This document shows, one piece after another, positions 7,001-15,802 of a stretch of DNA of 64,000 nt. Every line of letters begins with the position of its first letter. Position 1 is the first letter of the stretch. Under the pieces are notes generated by a model. That model searched no databases. It was given only the letters and a program-made list of their open reading frames with translations, and was not told where the DNA came from. The DNA comes from an uncultured Spirochaetaceae bacterium (GTDB lineage: Bacteria; Spirochaetota; Spirochaetia; Sphaerochaetales; Sphaerochaetaceae): positions 1-64,000 of the forward strand of contig CALXLT010000033.1 of assembly GCA_944389275.1 (NCBI GenBank), in the 5' to 3' direction. A program made the position numbers and the translations under genes.

Positions 7001-7951
7001 ATGAAAAAGCTCATGATCATATTGTCCATAATAGCGCTCGCAATGATGCCTATAGCTGCACAGGGGAACACGGAGACAGGAAGCATCAGGATCGGGATAT
7101 CCAAGCTGCTGGCCCACCCCGCCCTCGACGCGATCGAGAGCGGCATCAAGGATTACCTTGCCGATGCCGGCATCGACGCGGTGTTCGACACGCAGAACGC
7201 GAACGGGGAGATCAGCACCGCGGCATCTATCGCGAAGCTCTTCAGGGACGAGGGCTGCGATATCGTGGTGGGCATAGCCACGCCAACAGCCCAGGCGCTA
7301 GCGAACACGTTCGAGGATATCCCGGTGGTGTTCGCGTCGGTGACGGATGTGCCTACTGCAGGGCTTGAAGGGATAGATAATGTCTGCGGCGTGTCGGACG
7401 CGGTCCCGCTTGAGGAGCACTTCAGGATGATCGAGCGCCTCACGGATGCCAAGCGCATAGGAATGGTATATACATCAGGAGAAGCGAATGGGATTTCCCT
7501 GATGGAAGGTATGAAGGCCATATGCGAGGAGAATGGAGTGGAGCTTATATCCGCGGCAGTCGCGAACTCAGCTGAGGTGAAGATGGCGGCCCAGTCCATC
7601 ACGGACAGGATAGACGCCATGTACGTCGCGACTGACAACACGGTCGTCTCGGCGATCTCCGCCCTCTCTGACGCCTGCACGGAAGCCCAGGTCCCGCTCT
7701 TCAGCGCGGACACCACATCTGCATCCGGCACGAACGTGCTTGTCGCAGGCGGCTTTGACTACTACGCGTCCTGTCTCCTTACCGGAAGGCTGATACAGGA
7801 GATCATCGAAGGCAAGTCTCCCGCGGATATCGGCACGGTATTCCTTGAGGACCTCGAGCTCTACATAAACATGGACACGGCAGAGATGTTCGGGATAACG
7901 ATTCCAGAGGATATGATAGAGAAGGCCGCATACATCATTGACGAGGAATGA
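7001..7951 (+). CDS. trpX: TrpX-like ABC-importer substrate-binding protein, copy 1
   Basis: The 316-residue protein has a cleavable signal peptide (MKKLMIILSIIALAMMPIAA) and the PF04392 (ABC_sub_bind/TrpX) pattern: GISKLLAHPALDAIESGI, QNANGEISTAASIAKLF, IVVGIATPTAQALANTF, GMVYTSGEANGISL and YVATDNTVVSAISAL. Members bind aromatic amino acids such as tryptophan or tyrosine in the periplasm and deliver them to TrpY/TrpZ. It is a paralogue of the gene at 9034-10038, which repeats the same blocks. It is separated from trpY by an inverted isomerase gene and by the second copy. Confidence 0.85.
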   Translation: MKKLMIILSIIALAMMPIAAQGNTETGSIRIGISKLLAHPALDAIESGIKDYLADAGIDAVFDTQNANGEISTAASIAKLFRDEGCDIVVGIATPTAQALANTFEDIPVVFASVTDVPTAGLEGIDNVCGVSDAVPLEEHFRMIERLTDAKRIGMVYTSGEANGISLMEGMKAICEENGVELISAAVANSAEVKMAAQSITDRIDAMYVATDNTVVSAISALSDACTEAQVPLFSADTTSASGTNVLVAGGFDYYASCLLTGRLIQEIIEGKSPADIGTVFLEDLELYINMDTAEMFGITIPEDMIEKAAYIIDEE

Positions 7952-7966
7952 TGGAAAGCCATCAGC

Positions 7967-7991
7967 GAGGCTGCTCGAAGAGAGCGGCCTC
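7967..7991. terminator. Bidirectional hairpin between trpX1 and the isomerase gene
   Basis: GAGGCTGCTC and GAGCGGCCTC form a 10-base stem with one mismatch and a 5-base loop, followed on the plus strand by TTATGCTTC. It lies between convergent stop codons. Confidence 0.55.
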
Positions 7992-8008
7992 TTATGCTTC
8001 TAATATCC

Positions 8009-8881
8009 TCACGCCTCAGCCCACAGTCTCCTGATATAGCCCAGACCGGCTCTCAGCTTCTCAGGCGTATCCATATCATTGCAGAAATCCTCAAGCGAGA
8101 TTGTGCCATCATAGCCTGTGGCCTTGAGCTCGTGGATAAACCTAGGGAGATCCGCCTGCCCATCCCAAAGGGGCGTCCACACGCGCTTCCACCGCCTTGC
8201 CCCGAATCGATCACGGCCATCTTCGGCCATAATCGCGTTCTTGACGTGCACATGCGCGACGTATGGGCCAAGCACCTGGAGGACCTTCCGATAGTTCTCA
8301 TAGCCTTCATAGACCATATTGCCTGGATCCACGATAACTCCTATACGCTCGGGATCAAAGCCATCCACAAGGCGCATGACGGCGCTCGCGCTCGTGGCGA
8401 TGCTGTCATGGTGGATCTCGAACACGATCTTCACCCCGTACTCCGCCGCAAGGGACTCGATAGTCCTTATGTTCTCCCGCGTATGGCTGAAGATATCGTT
8501 ATACGTCTTTTCAGAATCATATGCATATCTGTCAGCAAAGAGCCTCACCATCCTGACGCCGGCAGCCTTCGCAGCCTCCAGCACAGGCACAATCTCAGGG
8601 ATCCTGTCTGACGTGAGATAAGTATCGAAGCCCGTGATGGAAAGGCCAGCATCATCGCACATCCTCCTCAGCCTCGGGGCAAGCTCCCCTATCCTCTTTA
8701 CATCGACGGTGCTTTCATTCCAGACCCAGTATCTTCGGTCATAGGGGATGTCATCGGGGATCTTCTCCGGAATCTCAGCGACACGCCACTCGACAGCGTC
8801 ATAGCCGATTGCCTTGAGCAGGCTGACAGTATCATCCAGTCCATACTCCGGCATGCATACAGAGAAAACCCCTAGTTCCAT
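8009..8881 (-). CDS. Sugar phosphate isomerase/epimerase (xylose isomerase-like TIM barrel)
   Basis: The 290-residue protein shows the AP_endonuc_2 / IolE-like TIM-barrel pattern: GVFSVCMPEYGLDDTVSLL, GYDAVEWRV, a metal-site Glu in IVFEIHHDS, IVDPGNMV, VAHVHVKNA and the final SLEDFC. Such enzymes isomerise or epimerise free sugars or inositols in the cytoplasm with a divalent metal. The substrate is not readable. It is transcribed against the flanking trpX genes. A possible promoter has TATACT on the minus strand near 8908 and an AGGAGA SD. Confidence 0.8.
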   Translation of the reverse strand: MELGVFSVCMPEYGLDDTVSLLKAIGYDAVEWRVAEIPEKIPDDIPYDRRYWVWNESTVDVKRIGELAPRLRRMCDDAGLSITGFDTYLTSDRIPEIVPVLEAAKAAGVRMVRLFADRYAYDSEKTYNDIFSHTRENIRTIESLAAEYGVKIVFEIHHDSIATSASAVMRLVDGFDPERIGVIVDPGNMVYEGYENYRKVLQVLGPYVAHVHVKNAIMAEDGRDRFGARRWKRVWTPLWDGQADLPRFIHELKATGYDGTISLEDFCNDMDTPEKLRAGLGYIRRLWAEA

Positions 8882-8971
8882 ATCTCACGTTCTCCTATTC
8901 ACAGTATATATATTACGGCATGCGCTTTCTCATAATTTGTGAATATTTATTCAAAACGTGCATATGAAACA

Positions 8972-9025
8972 TTGAATCGGCAAATTGCTTTCTGTATAGT
9001 TGAACATAACCTAAAAGGGAGGTTA
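8972..9025 (+). promoter_or_regulatory. trpX2 promoter and leader hairpin
   Basis: TTGAAT (8972-8977), a 17-base spacer and TATAGT (8995-9000) make a good promoter. In the short leader TAACCT (9007-9012) and AGGTTA (9020-9025) are inverted repeats; the second arm overlaps the GGGAGG SD (9017-9022), so pairing would hide the ribosome site. AGGT-TAAC-ACCT is an overlapping alternative palindrome. Confidence 0.5.
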
Positions 9026-9033
9026 ACACCTAA

Positions 9034-10038
9034 ATGAAGAAACTGACTGCTATACTGATCGTGCTCATCGCTTCCTTCTCGCTTGCAGCGGGAGGCGCAA
9101 AGGAGGCCGCGGCCGATGACGGCTCGACTCTCATCGGAGTCTCGAAGCTCCTTTCCCATGCGGCCCTTGATGCCGTTGAGCAGGGAATGCAGGACTACCT
9201 TGCCACGACGGGCCTTTCAGTAAGATATGATTTCCAGAACGCAAATGGCGATATCTCGACAGCCGCGTCGATCTCACAGCTCTTTGATGATGAGGACTGC
9301 GATATCGTGGTCGGCATCGGAACGGCGACGGCGCAGTCCCTTGCCAATACATTCACGGACAGGCCTGTCCTCTTCGCCGCTGTCACTGACCCGGCTGACG
9401 CGGGCCTCGTGGCCGATAACTTCACTGCCGATCCGGAATCCAACATCTGCGGCGTCTCCGACATGACCCCTGTCGAGGATCAGATAAGGCTTCTGAGCGA
9501 CATCACGGGCGCCAAGGTCATCGGCAACGTCTACTCCTCAGGAGAGCAGAATGGCGTCGTGCTCATGGAGATGGCGAAGGCCGCGTGCGAGAAGCTCGGG
9601 CTGGAGTTCGTCCCTGTCGCTGTCGCGAATTCCTCAGAGGTGATGATGGCTACGCAGTCCATCATCGACCGCGTTGACGCAGTGTATATCGCAACGGACA
9701 ACAACGTTATCTCCGCTATCTCAGCCGTGGATGACGTATGCTCATCAGCCGGCAAGCCTCTCCTCGCCGCCGATCCATCAGGCATCGACGGGCTTGACTG
9801 CATGATCGCCTGGGGCTTCAACTACTACGCGATCGGCGTCGCTCTCGGAGAGCAGATCGAGGCAATCATCAACGGGACAGTCCCAGGAACCCTCGGAACG
9901 GAGATCCTCTCCGACCTCGATGACTTCGAGCTCTGGTTCAATCTCGACACAGCTGCAGAGCTCGGCATAGAGATCCCGCAGGACTATCTTGATATGGCCC
10001 AGGTCATCATCCAGGATGGCGTGAAGACAGAGAGATGA
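9034..10038 (+). CDS. trpX: TrpX-like ABC-importer substrate-binding protein, copy 2
   Basis: The 334-residue protein has a signal peptide (MKKLTAILIVLIASFSLAAG) and the same blocks as copy 1: GVSKLLSHAALDAVEQGM, QNANGDISTAASISQLF, IVVGIGTATAQSLANTF, GNVYSSGEQNGVVL and YIATDNNVISAISAV. No lipobox Cys is present, unlike many spirochaetal binding proteins, so it may be free in the periplasm. It is directly upstream of trpY and trpZ and is the more likely partner of that permease. Divergence in the central ligand region suggests the two copies may differ in substrate. Confidence 0.85.
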   Translation: MKKLTAILIVLIASFSLAAGGAKEAAADDGSTLIGVSKLLSHAALDAVEQGMQDYLATTGLSVRYDFQNANGDISTAASISQLFDDEDCDIVVGIGTATAQSLANTFTDRPVLFAAVTDPADAGLVADNFTADPESNICGVSDMTPVEDQIRLLSDITGAKVIGNVYSSGEQNGVVLMEMAKAACEKLGLEFVPVAVANSSEVMMATQSIIDRVDAVYIATDNNVISAISAVDDVCSSAGKPLLAADPSGIDGLDCMIAWGFNYYAIGVALGEQIEAIINGTVPGTLGTEILSDLDDFELWFNLDTAAELGIEIPQDYLDMAQVIIQDGVKTER

Positions 10039-10059
10039 TTATCTGCTAGAATCGATGAA

Positions 10060-10080
10060 GGCCGCCGCAGGGCGGTCTTC
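10060..10080 (+). terminator. Hairpin between trpX2 and trpY
   Basis: GGCCGCC (10060-10066) and GGCGGTC (10071-10077) form a 7-pair stem (one G-U) with a GCAG loop, followed by TTCTCTCTTT. It may lower expression of trpYZ relative to the binding protein, a common layout in ABC operons. Confidence 0.5.
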
Positions 10081-10096
10081 TCTCTTTGAGGTTTAT

Positions 10097-11041
10097 ATGA
10101 TTGAAGGTATTTTCGTTGAAGGTCTCATTTTCTCGATCATGGTCCTCGGCATCCTCATAAGCTACAGGATCCTTGATCTCGCTGACCTTACATGCGATGG
10201 CTCTGTCGCTACCGGCGCGGCTGTCGCGACAATGTGCATAGTGAACGGGCTTGGCATCCCCATGGGGCTTATCATGTCGTTCCTAGTCGGAGTGCTCTGC
10301 GGCCTTGTCACCGCCACGATACACAATAAGCTCCACATCCCGGGGCTTCTCGCGAGTATCCTGACGATGACCATGCTCTACTCCATCAACCTGAGGATCC
10401 TTGGGAACAAGGCGAACGTGTCGCTTGTACGCGTGGATACGCTCTACCGTCTTTTTCCGAAGGCCTTCTCATTCGCCTCCAGCGATGTGGCGGCCCTGCT
10501 TGGCACGCTGCTCTTCGTCCTCCTCGTGAAGGTGCTCATGGATGTGTTCTTCCGCACCGATATCGGGCAGGCGATAGGCGCTCTTGGAGGAAATGAGCAG
10601 GTTATCCTCTCGCAGGGAATGAATCCGGCCATACTCAAGGTGATCGGCCTCGGGCTCTCGAATGGCCTGATCGCGCTCTCGGGCGGCATGCTCGCCCAGT
10701 ACCAGGGCTTCGCGGACGCCAACCTCGGTCAGGGAATGGTCGTGCAGGGCCTTGCCGCGATAATGATCGGAGAGTTCCTCTTCTCATCCAACCGCATATC
10801 GCTGATAACGCTCAGGGCCATTCTCGGCGCGATCATATACAAGGCGCTCATGTTCCTCGGAAGGAAGTATGGCTACCTCATCGGAATCACCCCGAATGAC
10901 TTCAAGCTCCTCACGGGCATACTCGTCATCATATCGCTCGCTGTGGCCCAGACCAGGGCGATGGCGTCCAACAAGGGAGCGAGGAAGAAGGCCATAGCAA
11001 GGGTCCTCGGAGAGGCGAAGGAGGAGGAGAAAGATGCTTGA
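10097..11041 (+). CDS. trpY: TrpY-like ABC-importer permease
   Basis: The 314-residue protein is strongly hydrophobic with about eight to nine membrane segments and resembles the BPD_transp_2 permeases that pair with PF04392 binding proteins (ISYRILDLADLTCDGSVATGAAVA, LSNGLIALSGGMLAQYQGFADANLGQGM). I use the ATG at 10097 because GAGG precedes it and the membrane segment starts at once; the longer reading from 10055 runs through the hairpin. The 3' end overlaps trpZ by 8 bases. Confidence 0.85.
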   Translation: MIEGIFVEGLIFSIMVLGILISYRILDLADLTCDGSVATGAAVATMCIVNGLGIPMGLIMSFLVGVLCGLVTATIHNKLHIPGLLASILTMTMLYSINLRILGNKANVSLVRVDTLYRLFPKAFSFASSDVAALLGTLLFVLLVKVLMDVFFRTDIGQAIGALGGNEQVILSQGMNPAILKVIGLGLSNGLIALSGGMLAQYQGFADANLGQGMVVQGLAAIMIGEFLFSSNRISLITLRAILGAIIYKALMFLGRKYGYLIGITPNDFKLLTGILVIISLAVAQTRAMASNKGARKKAIARVLGEAKEEEKDA

Positions 11042-11822
11042 GATCAGCCATGTGACGAAGGTGTTCTTCCCGGGCACCGTCAACGAGAAGGTCGCGCTCG
11101 AGGATATAAACCTCACGGTCAACGACGGTGACGTCATCTGCGTCATCGGCTCCAACGGATCGGGAAAGTCCACGCTCTTCAATATGATAGCCGGCACGTT
11201 CCCGGTGACCTCCGGAACGATAAAGCTTGCAGGAAAGGACATAACCCATGCCCCGGAATACAAGAGGGCGTTCAATATCGGGAGGATATTCCAGGATCCG
11301 ACGAAAGGCACAAGCGCGAACATGTCCATCCAGGACAATATGAACCTGGCATCCTCAAAGGGCATGAAAGGGCTGAGGTTCGGCTTGACGAAGGAGAGGA
11401 AGGCGGCATTCAGGGAGATGCTCTCCACTATAGGGCTGGAGGACAGGATGGAGGACAACGTAGGTCTTCTCTCCGGAGGCCAGAGGCAGGCCCTGACGCT
11501 GCTGATGACGACGCTCTCAAGACCGTCGCTGATGCTTCTTGACGAGCATACCGCGGCGCTTGACCCAAGGAACGCCGAGATCGTCATGAACCTCACGAAG
11601 GAGTATATAGAGCGTGACCACCTGACGGCGATGATGGTAACGCATAACATGCAGTTCGCCATCGACTACGGCAACAGGCTGATCATGATGGACGAAGGCC
11701 ACATAATCATGGACGTGAGCGGCGAGGAGAAGTCAAAGCTCACGGTGCAGGCCCTGGTTGACGAGTTCAGGAACATACGCAACAAGGAGTTCGACTCGGA
11801 CGAGGGACTCCTGACGAATTGA
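11034..11822 (+). CDS. trpZ: TrpZ-like ABC-importer ATPase
   Basis: The 262-residue protein is a single ABC ATPase: Walker A GSNGSGKST at 39-47, Q-loop near FQDPTKG, signature LLSGGQRQALTLLM, Walker B LLLDEHTAALD (catalytic Glu present) and H-loop VTHNM. It energises the TrpXY importer at the inner face of the cytoplasmic membrane. An insertion between Q-loop and signature (ASSKGMKGLRFGLTKERK) is typical of the branched-chain amino-acid-like class. The gene overlaps trpY by 8 bases and is followed 4 bases later by a MATE gene. Confidence 0.9.
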   Translation: MLEISHVTKVFFPGTVNEKVALEDINLTVNDGDVICVIGSNGSGKSTLFNMIAGTFPVTSGTIKLAGKDITHAPEYKRAFNIGRIFQDPTKGTSANMSIQDNMNLASSKGMKGLRFGLTKERKAAFREMLSTIGLEDRMEDNVGLLSGGQRQALTLLMTTLSRPSLMLLDEHTAALDPRNAEIVMNLTKEYIERDHLTAMMVTHNMQFAIDYGNRLIMMDEGHIIMDVSGEEKSKLTVQALVDEFRNIRNKEFDSDEGLLTN

Positions 11823-11826
11823 CGCC

Positions 11827-13161
11827 ATGCCGCACCAGTACACACGGAAGGAGCTCTACTCGCTCATCATACCGCTCATAGCGGATTCCTTCCTGAGCAT
11901 CCTCATAGGCATGGCGGATACCGTGATGGTATCCACATGCGGGGAGGCCGCGGTATCCGGGGTGTCGCTCGTCGATACCGTATCAAACCTATTGATAACG
12001 CTCTTCAGCGCCTTCGCCACGGGAGGCGCTGTTGTCGTCTCACAGTATCTGGGAAGAAGCGACAAGGAGAGCGCGAGAAGGGGCGCGAAGAACCTCATAT
12101 ACATCTCCGCGGCGATCTCCATCGCCATGACGCTAATCGTCATGCCCATCAGGTCGCATATCGTGGATTTCTTCTTCGGCACGATCGACGCGGATGTGAA
12201 GGGCTTCACCGATGATTACTTCGTCCCCATCCTCCTCTCCTACCCGTTCCTGGCGCTGTACTCGGCGCTCACCGCGATCTCAAGGGCTGAGAACAGGAGC
12301 TTCAGGACGATGGGGGTCTCCGCGATGATGAACGCCATAAACATCACGGGCAACGCCATCCTCATCTACGGCTTCGGCATGGGGCCGAGGGGTGCCGGGA
12401 TATCATCGCTCCTGTCGCGCATGGCGGGCTTTGCCATCATGTTCATGTTCCTCCACCGCAGAAGCGACATGCTCAGCCTCAGCGGGATCGCCAAAGGGCC
12501 TGTGGATCTGAAGATGATCGCGAGGATACTGCGCATCGGCATTCCCGCGGGGCTTGAAGGCGCGACGTTCCACATCGGGAAGATAATGGTACAGTCGCTC
12601 ACGGCATCGCTCGGGACCTCCGCCATCGCGATCAACGCGGTCACCGGCAACTTCAACGCCTATTCGAATATACCGGGCAACGGCATAAACCTCGCTATGA
12701 TAACGATAATAGGACAGTGCCGCGGCAAGAAGGACTTCAGGGATATATCGTACTACACGAGATACCTGCTTATCCTCGTCTATATATCCACGCTCGCGAT
12801 AAACATCCCGTTCTTCGCGGTTACCCCGTCCGTTGTCTCATTCTATGGGCTCGAGGCCTCATCCATAGCCACGGCAGTGCCGATGTGCAGGCTGTGCCTC
12901 GCCGCGTGCGCCCTGCTCTGGCCGCTGGCGTTCACACTTCCCAACATGCTCAAGGCCGTGGGAGACGTCAGGTTCATCCTCTTCGCGTCCTTCTCCTCCA
13001 TGTGGATATTCCGTGTCGGAGGGGCGTATCTGATGGTGCGCGCCCTTGGAATGGGGGTAGAGGCTATATGGTACGCCATGTACATGGACTGGGCGGCCAG
13101 GGGCATACTGTTCTCCTCGCGCATCCTGAGCGGGCGGTGGAAGACAAAAGAGGTCATATGA
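11827..13161 (+). CDS. MATE-family efflux transporter (1 of 5)
   Basis: The 444-residue protein has about twelve membrane segments in two related halves. The opening LYSLIIPLIADSFLSILIGMADTVMVSTCGEAAVSGVSL is the MATE N-terminal signature. Family members export drugs, cationic metabolites or other small molecules in exchange for Na+ or H+. It starts 4 bases after trpZ and may be read through from the Trp operon, so export of an aromatic compound is possible but unproven. A 7-base hairpin follows 40 bases downstream. Confidence 0.9.
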   Translation: MPHQYTRKELYSLIIPLIADSFLSILIGMADTVMVSTCGEAAVSGVSLVDTVSNLLITLFSAFATGGAVVVSQYLGRSDKESARRGAKNLIYISAAISIAMTLIVMPIRSHIVDFFFGTIDADVKGFTDDYFVPILLSYPFLALYSALTAISRAENRSFRTMGVSAMMNAINITGNAILIYGFGMGPRGAGISSLLSRMAGFAIMFMFLHRRSDMLSLSGIAKGPVDLKMIARILRIGIPAGLEGATFHIGKIMVQSLTASLGTSAIAINAVTGNFNAYSNIPGNGINLAMITIIGQCRGKKDFRDISYYTRYLLILVYISTLAINIPFFAVTPSVVSFYGLEASSIATAVPMCRLCLAACALLWPLAFTLPNMLKAVGDVRFILFASFSSMWIFRVGGAYLMVRALGMGVEAIWYAMYMDWAARGILFSSRILSGRWKTKEVI

Positions 13162-13201
13162 AATTGACAGAAGAGCGATATCAATGGTAGCTTTACAGAA
13201 G

Positions 13202-13219
13202 CTGTTTCTTTTGAAACAG
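13202..13219. terminator. Perfect hairpin CTGTTTC-TTTT-GAAACAG
   Basis: A 7-base perfect stem with a TTTT loop sits 40 bases after the MATE stop and 34 bases before the ppiD-like start. There is no U-tract after it, so it may equally be an operator or a leader structure. A second small repeat (AGCTT/AAGCT) lies just upstream. Confidence 0.35.
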
Positions 13220-13252
13220 TGCGCTCATACCAACTGAAAAAGAGGTTCGGAA

Positions 13253-14758
13253 ATGCCTTCAGATAATCAAAAGGGTATTGAATTCCCACAGCAGGGAAAC
13301 AGCAAGCACAACGGCGGGAAGAAGCATCAGAAGAGATCCATCGGATGGATAATCGGAGTTGTCGTCCTTATCCTCATCTCCATCACCTTCATCCTTCCCA
13401 CGACAGCTCTTTCCGGCAGCGGAAGCTCAATAGAGTTCGGAAGATACAACGGGGAGAAGATCGAGCTGGAATACGGCAACTTCTTCTATAATCAGATATC
13501 ATCGCTGGCGAGCCAGTATCCTATGGATGCCGCCAACAGCTTCCAGATCTACTATCAGGCGTATTACGCCACGGTATTCGAGACAGCGCTGCGCCAGATG
13601 GCCGAGCAGGCTGGAATCAGGACAACCGATTCGATGGTCAACGACGCGATTATCCAGAGCGGCTACTTCAGCAATGAAAATGGCTCATTCGATCCAGAGG
13701 TCTACAAGGCGGCTTCCACTGTCGAGAAGTCCGCTATCAGGGCGCAGATCGAGGAGATCCTTCCTTCACAGATGGTCCTTGGCGACATCGCGGACGTAAG
13801 GACATCGGACGCTGAGAACGAGTTCGTCGCGGCCCTCAACGCCAACGCAAGGGCATTCCAGTACATCACCGTAGGCGCAGAGACCTATCCAGATACCGAC
13901 GCGTGGACATACGCGGAGGAGAATCCCGCCCCATTCCAGACGATGGATCTCTCCTCTATCACCGTAGCCACCTCCGACGAGGCTTCCTCGATCCTTTCCT
14001 CAATCCAGAGCGGCGAGACCACGTTCGAGAGCGCTGCTGCCGAGAAGTCAACGGACAGCTACAGCGACGCTGAAGGCGCTATGGGCGCGGTAATGTACAC
14101 GGATCTTGAGGGACAGCTCGCGGACAGCACGAACGCGGCAACGATCTTCTCCGCATCCGTCGGCGATATCGTGGGCCCGTTCCAGACATATACCGGCTAC
14201 GCTCTCTACAGGATCAACAGCGAGAGCATGGCCGCTGACCTTGAGGAAGCAGAGAACCTCAACGCGGTCAAGGAGTATATCGCGTCAAACGATCCGGAGA
14301 CGATGGACGCGTACCTCAAGGCGAAGGCTGACGAGGTCTATGCCATGGCCCAGGGAAGCTGGGATGACGCGGCGGCGGTCTATGGAGTGACAGTGACGGA
14401 TGTAGGAGCCGCGGCCCCTAACCCGGCATCATCCTCGATAATCAACGGCATCGCGCTTACCGATCCTGATTACCGTCTTGCCAACGCGGTCATGGGCAAC
14501 GAGGCATTCAACAAGGAGATCTACACATCGGAGATCGGAACCGTCTCTGCCCCAGTGCAGTCAGGAAGCGACTACATCATCGTGCGCTCCGTCGAGAGCG
14601 AGGGAGCAAGCGATCTCCAGTCCTCCTATCTGACATCGCTCTATCCTTCGTTCTTCGTGCCGTATGTCACGCAGAGCGACCTCCAGTCCTCCGTGCTCTC
14701 ATCGGACAGCTTCGAGGACAACTTCCTTGACACATATTTCTCATCCATCGTTGGCTGA
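13253..14758 (+). CDS. PpiD/SurA-like membrane-anchored periplasmic chaperone
   Basis: The 501-residue protein has a short charged cytoplasmic N-terminus (KKHQKRS), one membrane helix at about 30-49, then a large exported region. Residues about 55-190 look like the SurA N-terminal chaperone domain (long helices, EILPSQMVLGDIADV), and about 240-315 like a parvulin-type PPIase (SGETTFESAAAEKSTDSYSDAEGAMGAV, GDIVGPFQTYTGYALYRI). A second, weaker parvulin-like stretch follows near the C-terminus. It probably assists folding of exported proteins. Ser/Asp/Ala-rich composition is notable. A strong terminator follows. Confidence 0.8.
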   Translation: MPSDNQKGIEFPQQGNSKHNGGKKHQKRSIGWIIGVVVLILISITFILPTTALSGSGSSIEFGRYNGEKIELEYGNFFYNQISSLASQYPMDAANSFQIYYQAYYATVFETALRQMAEQAGIRTTDSMVNDAIIQSGYFSNENGSFDPEVYKAASTVEKSAIRAQIEEILPSQMVLGDIADVRTSDAENEFVAALNANARAFQYITVGAETYPDTDAWTYAEENPAPFQTMDLSSITVATSDEASSILSSIQSGETTFESAAAEKSTDSYSDAEGAMGAVMYTDLEGQLADSTNAATIFSASVGDIVGPFQTYTGYALYRINSESMAADLEEAENLNAVKEYIASNDPETMDAYLKAKADEVYAMAQGSWDDAAAVYGVTVTDVGAAAPNPASSSIINGIALTDPDYRLANAVMGNEAFNKEIYTSEIGTVSAPVQSGSDYIIVRSVESEGASDLQSSYLTSLYPSFFVPYVTQSDLQSSVLSSDSFEDNFLDTYFSSIVG

Positions 14759-14775
14759 GAAAGCGATAAGCGGAG

Positions 14776-14804
14776 AAAAAGACGGCTTCGGCCGTCTTTT
14801 TTTT
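14776..14804 (+). terminator. Rho-independent terminator
   Basis: GACGGC-TTCG-GCCGTC with flanking A5 and T8 tracts: a textbook stem with a stable UUCG-type tetraloop 17 bases after the ppiD-like stop. Confidence 0.95.
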
Positions 14805-14812
14805 GCTATACT
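14804..14812 (+). promoter_or_regulatory. Extended -10 directly after the terminator; leaderless DUF2804 gene
   Basis: TGC-TATACT ends 6 bases before the ATG at 14819. The TG overlaps the terminator T-tract. Transcription would begin at the start codon; the GAGGA between them is too close to act as SD. Confidence 0.6.
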
Positions 14813-14818
14813 GAGGAT

Positions 14819-15769
14819 ATGGTACACGAAAAGCTTTCCCGATCGCCCCTGCTCAAGGCCGACAAGACACTCACGGAGGAAGGATGGGCACGCGCTGCCC
14901 TTTGGGATTATTCAAGGAAAGAGGCTAAATCCCCGTATCTGAGGGAGAACGATGGCTATCTTGTCGCGGACAGGCAAGGCGGCTTCATGATGCTTTTCGA
15001 GTTCGCCGCGGCCGGCATGAAAGCACGTCACAGGATTACCTATGTGGATATAGCGCGAAAAGAATGCGCGGAGGTGGAATCATCGAAGGTCTCGGTGCTC
15101 AGGCATGGGACGCTTCCTGAGGATATCCTTAGCGACAGCGAGATGACCTACGCCGATCAGGCCATGACGATGGCCGCTGTGAAGAGAGGGAGCAAGAGAC
15201 AGCTCCTCATAACCGCTCCATATCTTGACCTGCCTGGGGATATAACGGGACTCAAGGCTCATATCGAGCTTGAGAACAGCAACGATGAGACGATAAGCGC
15301 GGCCTCCGCGGAGAAGGATGACGGGACAAGATGGTGCCTGAGAAGCATCGAAAGCCCGCTCACGGCAGAGGGCATAATGTTCGTTGGCCATAAGCCCGTG
15401 ATGCTCTCCCCCACCGCGTCAGGAGCGTTCTGGTACTCACGCTCCAAGCTCCAGCGGAGCATAGTCGGCGCGATGATACTCGGCGATGGCTGGAGCCTAT
15501 GCGCGGGAGAGGATAGATATATAAACTCCATCACATACCGCGGATGCATAGACAAGCTTGGATCGATGATCTTCTCCAGGACCGCAGACAGGTGGATCGC
15601 GAGCGAGGAGAATAGCCGCGTGGAAATCGAGGCGCGCCCCATAGCCACGGCAGGAAGCGAGGGGAACGCAAGGGAGTTCATCAGCTGCTCTGGCTCATTC
15701 ACGCTCAGCGACGGGCAGAGGATAGCGTTCAGCGATGCATTGGGGATCATCTCATCGCAGATCCGGTAG
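14819..15769 (+). CDS. DUF2804 family protein
   Basis: The 316-residue protein has the DUF2804 (PF10974) layout: LLKADKTLTEEGWARAALWDYSRKEAK near the N-terminus, beta-rich centre, and SGAFWYSRSKLQRSIVGAMILGDG where relatives have the conserved W-Y motif. Family members resemble a lipocalin/AttH-like double beta barrel; no enzymatic activity is established to my knowledge. No signal peptide is seen. It appears to be a single-gene unit with a leaderless promoter, between a terminator and the helicase gene. Confidence 0.7.
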   Translation: MVHEKLSRSPLLKADKTLTEEGWARAALWDYSRKEAKSPYLRENDGYLVADRQGGFMMLFEFAAAGMKARHRITYVDIARKECAEVESSKVSVLRHGTLPEDILSDSEMTYADQAMTMAAVKRGSKRQLLITAPYLDLPGDITGLKAHIELENSNDETISAASAEKDDGTRWCLRSIESPLTAEGIMFVGHKPVMLSPTASGAFWYSRSKLQRSIVGAMILGDGWSLCAGEDRYINSITYRGCIDKLGSMIFSRTADRWIASEENSRVEIEARPIATAGSEGNAREFISCSGSFTLSDGQRIAFSDALGIISSQIR

Positions 15770-15785
15770 ACACATCACGTCATTT

Positions 15786-15794
15786 TGATACAAT
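15786..15794 (+). promoter_or_regulatory. Extended -10 of the helicase gene
   Basis: TGA-TACAAT ends 8 bases before the ATG at 15803, so the mRNA would have none or only 1-2 leader bases. No SD is visible. Confidence 0.5.
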
Positions 15795-15802
15795 GACAGC
15801 AT

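Noticed and set aside
9034-10038. trpX2 as a lipoprotein
   Set aside because: The signal peptide ends LAAGGAKEAA without a lipobox Cys.
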